A DNA stretch of 5,064 nt from assembly GCA_018400545.1 (NCBI GenBank), contig JAGYLT010000199.1, forward strand, positions 1-5,064, read 5' to 3'. Source of the stretch: Bacteroidales bacterium (lineage in GTDB: Bacteria > Bacteroidota > Bacteroidia > Bacteroidales > 4484-276). The notes beneath the pieces are model-generated. The model was given only the letters and a program-made list of their open reading frames with translations, was not told the origin of the DNA and made no database searches. Within the stretch, counting starts at the first letter, position 1. Each line of letters opens with the position of its first letter. Shown here piece by piece: positions 1 through 5,064 of this stretch. The translations under genes were made by a program, and so were the position numbers.

Positions 1-584
1 TCAACCATCCGGTCTCTCATTTTTATGGCATTGGAATGATTATCGAAAACACCAACAATCACATGAAAATACTTCCCATCGGTGGTAGTAGGAAATGCTT
101 TTTTGGGTGCTGTTGTTTTTGCTGGTTCTGATTTCGGCTGGGTCTTTTGCTTTTCGGCATATTCAGGGTCTTTGAGGATATCCCTGATTTTTTTGATCTG
201 GTTTACCGGATATTCCTCATCGGTTTTAATATTGAGGGCCTCAAAATAATACTGGCTGGCCTCCTGGTACTGACCCTGGCTATAGAGCAAATCGGCCTTT
301 TGAACTTTTTCGTCGTAGCGGATATCCAGCTCCAGTTGCCGTTGTAAACTGTCGATGGCCAGGAGCCTTTGCCTTGGATGCGATTCATCCGCCCTGATTT
401 CAAGCGCTTCAGCGTAGCGCTTTTCAGCCTCTTCATATTGCTGTTCATTAAACAAGCCATCGGCCTCACTCACCAGACGGTTGTATTTATTTCCGGGGTT
501 CAGTACAAAATAATACACTACCCCGCCAATGATCAGTAGCCCTACAACTACCAGTATGCCTTTTAATAATCCTGAACTGTTCAT
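1..584 (-). CDS. TPR/SPOR-domain membrane protein, C-terminus cut by window edge
   Basis: I read an open frame of 194 codons from an ATG at 584-582 to the left edge with no stop, so the C-terminus is missing. Residues 1-5 are short and polar, and about 6-28 form a hydrophobic membrane segment (LLKGILVVVGLLIIGGVVYY), followed by a soluble region: a single-pass protein, probably with its bulk in the periplasm. Two TPR-like helical pairs are visible at about 34-65 (LFNEQQYEEAEKRYAEAL) and 94-122 (LLYSQGQYQEASQYYFEAL). A Lys/Pro/Thr-rich linker follows at about 143-169. From residue 171, KYFHVIVGVFDNHSNA matches the start of a SPOR domain (F/Y-x-V-x-V-G-x-F, then N-A), a fold that in known proteins binds denuded septal peptidoglycan. 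By inference this is a cell-envelope or division-linked scaffold protein. It is transcribed divergently from gatE. No specific gene name can be given. The domain reading is fairly firm; the role is not. Confidence 0.85.
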   Translation of the reverse strand, partial: MNSSGLLKGILVVVGLLIIGGVVYYFVLNPGNKYNRLVSEADGLFNEQQYEEAEKRYAEALEIRADESHPRQRLLAIDSLQRQLELDIRYDEKVQKADLLYSQGQYQEASQYYFEALNIKTDEEYPVNQIKKIRDILKDPEYAEKQKTQPKSEPAKTTAPKKAFPTTTDGKYFHVIVGVFDNHSNAIKMRDRMV

Positions 585-767
585 AATTTAATCGTTTTAA
601 TTTCAGGTAAAATTAATAAAATTCCTGTCAAAAAATCAATTCTGATAACGAATTGGCTTGTGCTTTATGCGCAGACCACCAAAATTACCAGTCCTTTTTT
701 CACCCATCTATTGGGCAAGTTTACGTACATTTGATGCCCAAAATTATTAATTCGGCCAAAACCAAAG
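585..767. promoter_or_regulatory. Divergent intergenic region between the SPOR-protein gene and gatE
   Basis: These 183 A/T-rich bases must contain the promoters of both flanking genes. On the plus strand there is one good Bacteroidota -7 box (listed separately). For the minus strand, the octamer CAAAATTA, which reads TAATTTTG on that strand and so fits TAnnTTTG, occurs at 680-687 and again at 739-746. The copy at 680-687 lies about 95 bases upstream of the SPOR-protein start; neither copy has a convincing TTG -33 box at the right spacing. No Shine-Dalgarno sequence is seen before either start, as is usual in this phylum. I see no RNA gene or open frame here. Confidence 0.45.
726..733 (+). 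promoter_or_regulatory. Candidate -7 promoter box for gatE (TACATTTG)
   Basis: TACATTTG fits the TAnnTTTG -7 element of Bacteroidota sigma-ABfr promoters perfectly. It would place the transcription start near 740 and give a leader of about 28 bases before the gatE ATG at 768. The -33 TTG element is weak: only a T-run (695-700) lies at roughly the right distance. The same octamer occurs upstream of the selenoprotein candidate at 4008-4015, which adds some support. Confidence 0.4.
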
Positions 768-2747
768 ATGAAACAGAAATTTAATCCGCAGAAAAACTAC
801 GAGACTACGCGTAAAAACATAGGCTATGTAACCCGGAAGGAAGCCACACAAAAGGATTACGACCGCATTGGGTTCAAGTCGGGGCTTGAAGTTCACCAGC
901 AATTGCTCACCGATAAAAAACTTTTCTGTAACTGTCCGTCCGGCATTTATCACGAAAGTGACGATTTCGACGCCGAGCTGGTCAGGCATATGCGCCCCAC
1001 CCTGAGTGAACTTGGAGAATACGACGGCACAGCCCTCATGGAATTTAAAACCAAAAAAGAAATTATTTACCGGGTAAAAAACGAAACTACCTGCACGTAT
1101 GAGGTTGATGATACACCGCCGTTTCCGCTTAATAATAATGCCCTGGATATTTCCATTCAAATTTCGCTGTTGTCGAAACTGAATATCGTAGGCGAAGTCC
1201 ACATCACCCGGAAACAATACCTGGACGGGTCAATCCCCACCGGATTTCAGCGGACTGCCATTATTGGCGTTGAGGGTGAAATTCCCCTGAAAAACAAAAA
1301 AATCCGCCTGATCCAGCTCAGCCTCGAAGAAGACTCCTGCCGCGAAATTTCTGATGTGGGCCATGTGCGCACCTACAAAACTGACCGCCTCGGCATGCCG
1401 CTCATCGAAACGGTGACCTACCCTGATTGCCTGAATCCTGATGAAGTTCAGGAAGCCTGCGATTATATCCGCTTCCTGAACCGGAGCACGGGAAATGTGC
1501 GCACCGGAATGGGTGCCGGACGTGAAGATGTAAACGTCAGTTGCCGCGGAGGCAGCCGCGTTGAAATCAAGGGCGTTGCACACACAAAGTGGATACCCGA
1601 ACTCACCCACAACGAATGCTTCAGGCAGTGGGCTCTGCTGGCCATCAGGGATGAACTGAAGAAACAGATTAAAGATACCCGCCGCTGGCAGACCAAACAT
1701 CAGTACCTGAAGTTCCATTCTTTCGATTTTAATTACGAACCGCTGGTGGTATCTAAAAAAGCGGGAAACCGGATCATGGCCATTAACCTGCCGCATTTTA
1801 AAGGTATCTTATCGCATTTTACCCAACCCGGAAAATCGTTTGCCGACGAGTTTTCTGAGCGGCTTAAGGTAATCGCCTGCCTCGAAAAACCGAACATGAC
1901 CCACAGCGAGGCTATTGAACCAGTGGTTTCGGCAAAGGACTTTAACAGCTTACGCGAGATGTTTAAGGCTGGTGATGACGACGCTCAAATCATTACCTGG
2001 GGCCCCGACGAAGATCTGGTCACAGCCCTTGAAACCATCGAAGAGCGCTGCCGCATGGCATTTGAAGGCGTGCCCAACGAAACCCGGAAGTCGTTCGAAG
2101 ATGGAACCACCATTTTTGAACGGGTACTTCCCGGCGCCGACCGCATGTATCCCGACACCGATTCGCCACCCATCCCGCTGACGGAGGAACGCATCGAAAA
2201 ACTCAGGAAAAACCTGCCAGACGATGTTATTAACCGGTATCAGAAAATGAAAGACTGGGGCATCCCCGAAGATGCTTACGCCTTTATCTTTACCAAAAAC
2301 CTCTATCCGGTCATCGAGCGCATCGTCAAAGAGCTGAAGGTTGATCCGGTGTTTGCAGGCACATTCGTGGGACATACCATGAAATATGTGGAAGGCCATC
2401 ACAAGCCCACCACAAAATTCAGCTATGATGTGATTTACCATCTGTTTGCCTTTTTAAAAGCTGAAAAGCTGGATTATGAGCTGGCCAAAAATATGATCGC
2501 CGAAGTGTATGAACATCCCAAGATGGAGTTCGAATCGGTGCTCACCACCATCAAATTCAAGCGCTATCCCAAAACGGATATACTGGCCAAGATTCCTTTC
2601 CTGAAGGAGAAATTTGCCAAAATCAGAATTTCAAAAAAACCACAGGATGCCGTTAACTGGGCCATGGGGCAACTGCGCAACTCCGCCGTAGGAAATATAT
2701 CGATGAGAGAACTGGTAAAAGAAGTTGAAAAAGAAATGGCGGGATAA
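768..2747 (+). CDS. gatE: GatE-type Glu-tRNA(Gln) amidotransferase subunit E
   Basis: This complete 659-residue protein is the GatB-family subunit of the GatDE type, which phosphorylates Glu-tRNA(Gln) and transamidates it to Gln-tRNA(Gln) with ammonia delivered by GatD. GatB-type cradle motifs run in order: GLEVHQQL (39-46), the Cys pair CNC (54-56), TTCTYEVDD (107-115), RKQYLDGSIPTGFQRT (148-163), the LEEDSCR loop (186-192) whose acidic residues fit the metal-binding kinase centre, DRLGMPLIE (206-214), STGNVRTGMGAGREDVNVS (240-258) and EIKGV (266-270). About 325-425 is the AspRS-like (GAD) insertion that separates GatE from GatB (INLPHFKGIL at 339-348). GVPNETR (434-440), DGTT (445-448) and RMYPDTDSPP (459-468) are GatE signatures. 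A helical region and a YqeY-like tail (about 580-659) complete the family layout. The first 32 residues are a basic extension relative to archaeal GatE as I remember it. ATG 768 is the only suitable start before the conserved core. The stop is TAA. No gatD lies in the window. Confidence 0.93.
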   Translation: MKQKFNPQKNYETTRKNIGYVTRKEATQKDYDRIGFKSGLEVHQQLLTDKKLFCNCPSGIYHESDDFDAELVRHMRPTLSELGEYDGTALMEFKTKKEIIYRVKNETTCTYEVDDTPPFPLNNNALDISIQISLLSKLNIVGEVHITRKQYLDGSIPTGFQRTAIIGVEGEIPLKNKKIRLIQLSLEEDSCREISDVGHVRTYKTDRLGMPLIETVTYPDCLNPDEVQEACDYIRFLNRSTGNVRTGMGAGREDVNVSCRGGSRVEIKGVAHTKWIPELTHNECFRQWALLAIRDELKKQIKDTRRWQTKHQYLKFHSFDFNYEPLVVSKKAGNRIMAINLPHFKGILSHFTQPGKSFADEFSERLKVIACLEKPNMTHSEAIEPVVSAKDFNSLREMFKAGDDDAQIITWGPDEDLVTALETIEERCRMAFEGVPNETRKSFEDGTTIFERVLPGADRMYPDTDSPPIPLTEERIEKLRKNLPDDVINRYQKMKDWGIPEDAYAFIFTKNLYPVIERIVKELKVDPVFAGTFVGHTMKYVEGHHKPTTKFSYDVIYHLFAFLKAEKLDYELAKNMIAEVYEHPKMEFESVLTTIKFKRYPKTDILAKIPFLKEKFAKIRISKKPQDAVNWAMGQLRNSAVGNISMRELVKEVEKEMAG

Positions 2748-2954
2748 ATCCACTGCAAAGTCAAACTCAAACAGACTTGAATTGCTTGGCATAACACTAG
2801 GAAGCAACCCGAAACATTGAAACCATTGGAAATCCTTACGGATTTTTGATAGTGCAATTGCGGTGGAATACTATTATTTGTAGGGTCCTTTCTAAAGGTA
2901 TTTTATCTTACTGAGTTCAATAACTCTGTAATCTTCAAATTAATCTTTTTTTCC
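2748..2954. other. Convergent intergenic region
   Basis: This is the 207-base gap between the converging ends of gatE and the lipoprotein gene, with no supported open frame. It holds several short hairpins: the terminator candidate at 2830-2847, CCTT/AAGG with a four-base loop (2887-2898), and GAGTT/AACTC with a CAAT loop (2913-2926). The last two lack a following U-run of useful length on either strand, so I do not call them terminators. Confidence 0.5.
2830..2847 (+). terminator. Candidate rho-independent terminator after gatE
   Basis: A perfect 6-bp stem, AAATCC (2830-2835) with GGATTT (2840-2845), encloses a TTAC loop. Two G-U pairs could extend it downward, and it ends in a run of five T (2843-2847). 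It lies about 80 bases beyond the gatE stop in an otherwise empty gap. The stem has only two G-C pairs, so it would be weak. Confidence 0.35.
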
Positions 2955-3749
2955 CTACCAGAATTGAGCACATCTTCCGGACTCCGTTTTTTTCAGGAAG
3001 GAAAAACCCAGTTCGATGGCCCTGGAAAAATCCTCACATGCTTCAGCCCGCTGACCTGTCTGGTAGCGGGCAATACCACGCATGTAATACGAATTCCCGT
3101 CTTTTGGATCGAGCGAAATGGCTTTGTTACAATCTTTGATAACTCCGTGCAAATCATGTGGGAATTTTGTTCCCGCGCGGTTCATAAAAACCCATGCATC
3201 CGTAGAGTCAATTTTCAGGTAAGCGTCAAAATCTTTTTGGGCATCCTCAACATTACCTAAGGCCATATTCATCCGCGCCCGCTCCAGCAACAATTCAGGT
3301 TTGGTTTCCCGGTTTAATGCTGAATCGAGATGTGTTAAAATTTCGGCATGGTTGGTCCGGGTCCAGAATCCCATGGTTGCGCGGGTTCGGCCAAAGCATG
3401 AATCCTCAACAAAATCGAAGGCAACATAATGCTTTCCCAATACCACCCTGTAAACGCCTTTCCCCGGACAGGTTTGTCCTTCAATATCCTTTAATATAAT
3501 ATTTTCACCGTCAATAGTATATTCTGATGCAACCTCTATCTGGCCATCCCTGTGAATATCTCCTTCCACAGTTCCGTCATTTTTAAAATGCAAACCGGAT
3601 TTTGGGCCGGGTCCGTTTCTCACCCATTTACCAACAATGTCAGGCCTGGTTATTTTATTACCTGCAGCCTCCTTTTTCTTGTTTGTGTAGTTACAAGAAG
3701 TTATTGAAAGTATGAAAAGTACAAGAATTGCTGTTCTAAAAAATTTCAT
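2955..3749 (-). CDS. Lipoprotein with beta-rich Cys-motif domain and C-terminal TPRs
   Basis: The protein is 264 residues when started at ATG 3749-3747. A GTG directly upstream (3752-3750) would add one residue, but the ATG is preferred. Residues 1-18 are a lipoprotein signal peptide with lipobox S-I-T-S-C and Cys19 as the probable lipidated residue, placing the protein in the cell envelope. About 38-131 is a beta-rich, lipocalin-like domain opening with IVGKWVRNG and carrying CPGKGVYRVVL (94-104) and EDSCFGR (115-121). C94 and C118 could form a disulfide. About 150-250 holds three TPR-like units, the last being clearest (NSYYMRGIARYQTGQRAEAC, 219-238), which suggests protein-protein binding. 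The final 14 residues (SFLKKTESGRCAQF and onward) do not continue the TPR helix pattern and follow a seven-A run, so a frameshift is possible. No known gene name fits. It is divergent from the selenoprotein candidate. Confidence 0.85.
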   Translation of the reverse strand: MKFFRTAILVLFILSITSCNYTNKKKEAAGNKITRPDIVGKWVRNGPGPKSGLHFKNDGTVEGDIHRDGQIEVASEYTIDGENIILKDIEGQTCPGKGVYRVVLGKHYVAFDFVEDSCFGRTRATMGFWTRTNHAEILTHLDSALNRETKPELLLERARMNMALGNVEDAQKDFDAYLKIDSTDAWVFMNRAGTKFPHDLHGVIKDCNKAISLDPKDGNSYYMRGIARYQTGQRAEACEDFSRAIELGFSFLKKTESGRCAQFW

Positions 3750-4059
3750 CACTGTATGTTTTCAAAAGATTTTGCAATGCTAAGCAAATCCCGCGAATTC
3801 TTCAGATCAGTTTGATGCCAATCATCAGCATTAAAAATGTAATAATTTCTAATCATTAACCTGCTGAATACAAGTCAGTAATTCATGTGATTTAATAATC
3901 GCACTGCACCAATGCACGGATACTTTTATTAATAATCAGGATTTGAGTCCATTGATTCAGATTCATTCCAAATTATCAATATTCTGCAAATTACGTTCAG
4001 AGATTCATACATTTGCATATGTAAATCAGTATCAATTTTTATTAATTAAACTTACTACA
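3750..4059. promoter_or_regulatory. Divergent intergenic region between the lipoprotein and selenoprotein genes
   Basis: This is a 310-base A/T-rich gap without a credible gene; an upstream in-frame ATG at 3943 is not the start of the next gene, because the signal peptide begins at 4060. It must carry promoters in both directions. For the plus strand there is a good -7 box at 4008-4015. For the minus strand I see only a degenerate ATCTTTTG (complement of 3763-3770). Other structure: GATTCA occurs three times (3954-3959, 3960-3965, 4002-4007), TGCAC occurs twice at 8-base spacing (3905-3909, 3913-3917), and an imperfect hairpin pairs AATCA-GGA (3934-3941) with TCC-at-TGATT (3948-3957). No tRNA is visible. 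Confidence 0.5.
4008..4015 (+). promoter_or_regulatory. Candidate -7 promoter box for the selenoprotein gene (TACATTTG)
   Basis: TACATTTG matches the Bacteroidota TAnnTTTG -7 element and is identical to the box before gatE. Transcription would start near 4022, giving a leader of about 38 bases. The -33 element is poor (TTCTG at 3982-3986). The box overlaps a near-palindrome, ATTTGCATATGTAAAT (4011-4026), that could bind a regulator over the start site. The leader before ATG 4060 is A/T-rich without a Shine-Dalgarno sequence. Confidence 0.42.
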
Positions 4060-5064
4060 ATGAAACAGTTAATTACACTAATGTTAACACTTCTATTAGG
4101 TGTTTTCCTTCACGCACAGCAGGTAGATCGCGAGCTGGTTGTGATTGAAGGCGGTACCGGATTCTGGTGAGGCTTCTGTCCGACAGCTGCACAAGGAGCA
4201 GAAGAAATTGTCGAAAACGGATACGCAGTTGCTGTCATTAAAAATCACAATGGTGATTCTTTGGCCAACGTTTATTCAAATGCCCGTAACAGCTATTATG
4301 CCATTTCCGGGTATCCAACTTACAAATTTGATGGCATCCAGGAAATTGTTGGTGGTATCAGCAACTGGGCTACAACAGCAGCCGGAATTATTAACTCACG
4401 GCTTGCAGTTCAGTCAGATTTTACCATCGATATCGAATTTGAAGAAACCGACGGCGATTATAGCGCCGAAGTTACCGTTGTAAATGTCGGTGGAAACACC
4501 GCAACAAACCTTGTTCTTCAATTCGTAATTACCGAATCCAAACTTCCCATCGTTTGGGGTGGAATGGATGAACAGAGTTATACAAACCGTCTGATGGTTC
4601 CTGACCAAAACGGAACAGCACTTGATTTTTCAGGTGGAGACACCCAGGTAGTTGAACTCGATTTCAATACCAGCTTTTGGGATACGGACAATTGCACCAT
4701 GGTGGCTTTTGTTCAGAACAACAGCAATAAAGAAATTTTACAGGGAACACAAAAATTCATGGCTATCGCCGGCTTTAATATCGATGCCGAAGCAAAAGCC
4801 CTGAAGCACCCTGTTGGCGAATACTGTGGAAATACTGTTGAACCCGTGGTTACCATCAAAAATATGGGTTCTGATCCACTAACAAGCTTAGACATTGAAT
4901 ATTCAATCAATGGTGGAACAGCCCAAACCTACTCCTGGACCGGTGAACTTGCTTTCAATATTCAGGAAGATGTTACCCTTCCCGAAATCGAATTCGTTTC
5001 ACAGCCGGAAAATACATTCGAATTTACCGTTAGTAACCCTAATGGTCAGGCTGACCCCAATCCG
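4060..5064 (+). CDS. Probable selenoprotein: secreted Omp28/thioredoxin-like protein with in-frame TGA, C-terminus cut by window edge
   Basis: The frame runs 335 codons from ATG 4060 to the right edge, interrupted only by a TGA at codon 37. Residues 1-19 are a signal peptide (MKQLITLMLTLLLGVFLHA) with likely cleavage before QQ, so the protein is exported. Residues 28-41 read VIEGGTGFW-U-GFCP; the Omp28-related family of Bacteroidota has a GTGTWCGYCP-like motif there, so U37 takes the place of the first redox Cys and C40 is the resolving Cys. The thioredoxin-like part continues through AVAVIKNHN (56-64) to SGYPT (83-87), where P86 is the probable cis-proline, and FDG (90-92). About 119-234 is a beta-sandwich of the Omp28 type. 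About 240 onward is a CARDB-like domain (EYCGNTVEPVVTIKNMGSDP), often found in type IX secretion cargo; a sorting domain could lie past the edge. The 298 codons after the TGA contain no stop and retain all expected motifs, which argues against decay. The alternatives are a nonsense mutation or read error. A stop at 4170 would leave only a 36-residue signal peptide stub. Confidence 0.75.
4168..4170 (+). other. In-frame TGA, predicted selenocysteine codon
   Basis: This TGA is codon 37 of the secreted thioredoxin-like gene and lies between TGG (Trp36) and GGC (Gly38), three codons before TGT (Cys40). It therefore sits at the nucleophilic position of a C-x-x-C motif, the commonest place for selenocysteine in redox selenoproteins. 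UGA does not appear to be a general sense codon here: gatE (659 codons) and the lipoprotein gene contain no in-frame TGA and end in TAA and TAG. Cys-to-TGA by mutation would need a transversion at the third base. Confidence 0.65.
4171..4204 (+). promoter_or_regulatory. Candidate bacterial SECIS-like stem-loop next to the TGA
   Basis: Two bases after the TGA, CTTCTGTCC (4173-4181) pairs with GGA-g-CAGAAG (4195-4204), giving nine Watson-Crick pairs with a single bulged G at 4198. The loop is 13 bases (4182-4194) and begins with G, as bacterial SECIS loops usually require for SelB. The loop begins only 11 bases after the TGA, closer than in the Escherichia coli fdhF type as I recall it. An alternative inner hairpin, CTGC (4187-4190) with GCAG (4198-4201), would put the loop at 20 bases. 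Because the element lies in coding sequence, it must also encode GFCPTAAQGAE. I have not computed its folding energy. Confidence 0.5.

Noticed and set aside
203..469. 88-codon minus-strand frame
   Set aside because: It is a shifted-frame shadow of the TPR/SPOR gene, which uses a different frame on the same strand.
747..1217. 156-codon minus-strand frame over the start of gatE, and similar frames at 1230-1796 and 1950-2441
   Set aside because: These are antisense shadows of the strongly supported gatE frame, with no domain signals of their own.
2564..2857. 97-codon minus-strand frame reaching into the convergent gap
   Set aside because: It is mostly antisense to the gatE C-terminus, with a low-information sequence and no motif.
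2887..2926. Two further short hairpins as a terminator for the lipoprotein gene
   Set aside because: The stems are only four to five pairs, and no U-run follows on the minus strand.
3750..4059. tRNA, small RNA, CRISPR or mobile-element ends in the 310-base gap
   Set aside because: No cloverleaf pattern, regular spaced repeats or terminal inverted repeats were found by eye; only short GATTCA and TGCAC repeats.
3943..4170. 75-codon plus-strand frame ending at the TGA, taken as a complete small protein
   Set aside because: Its last 36 codons are the signal peptide and first strand of the longer secreted protein; its upstream part is A/T-rich intergenic sequence. Family resemblance continues without a break across the TGA.
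4168..4170. Alternative genetic code with TGA as Trp or Gly
   Set aside because: The two other fully contained genes have no in-frame TGA, and TGG and GGN are used freely; the motif position calls for Cys or Sec, not Trp or Gly.
4145..4483. 112-codon plus-strand frame overlapping the selenoprotein
   Set aside because: It is in another frame, has no recognisable motifs and lies wholly over sequence explained by the Omp28-like frame.
4060..5064. Plain pseudogene from a premature stop
   Set aside because: Not excluded, but less likely: the stop falls exactly on the redox Cys codon, a stem-loop follows at once, and there is no other damage in 298 codons.

Overview
The window looks like a chromosomal segment of a Bacteroidota bacterium (my inference). 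The reasons are TAnnTTTG-type promoter boxes, A/T-rich leaders without Shine-Dalgarno sequences, a TPR/SPOR membrane protein, a TPR lipoprotein with a typical lipobox, and a secreted Omp28-like protein with a CARDB-like tail of the kind common in type IX secretion cargo. It holds four genes, and both window edges cut through genes.

Layout: (1) 1-584, minus strand: a single-pass membrane protein with TPR-like repeats and the beginning of a SPOR domain; its C-terminus lies outside the window. (2) 585-767: a divergent intergenic region with a promoter candidate for the next gene. (3) 768-2747, plus strand: a complete GatE-type Glu-tRNA(Gln) amidotransferase subunit, a family best known from Archaea, with no gatD beside it. 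(4) 2748-2954: a convergent intergenic region with a candidate terminator. (5) 2955-3749, minus strand: a lipoprotein with a beta-rich domain followed by TPRs. (6) 3750-4059: a 310-base divergent intergenic region with a promoter candidate. (7) 4060 to the right edge, plus strand: a secreted thioredoxin-like/Omp28-like protein.

The most notable signal is in the last gene. Conventional gene calling stops it after 36 codons at a TGA (4168-4170), but the same frame stays open for another 298 codons to the window edge and encodes the rest of a well-formed protein. The TGA falls exactly where this family has the first cysteine of its W-C-x-x-C redox motif, giving W-U-G-F-C if read as selenocysteine. 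A 9-bp stem-loop with one bulged base begins two bases after the TGA, as expected for a bacterial SECIS-like element. I therefore annotate a probable Omp28/thioredoxin-like selenoprotein. A nonsense mutation or sequencing error remains the main alternative.

The four genes are in alternating orientation (-,+,-,+), so each is probably its own transcription unit; nothing here suggests that they work as one pathway. The shared theme of three of them is the cell envelope; gatE is a cytoplasmic translation gene.
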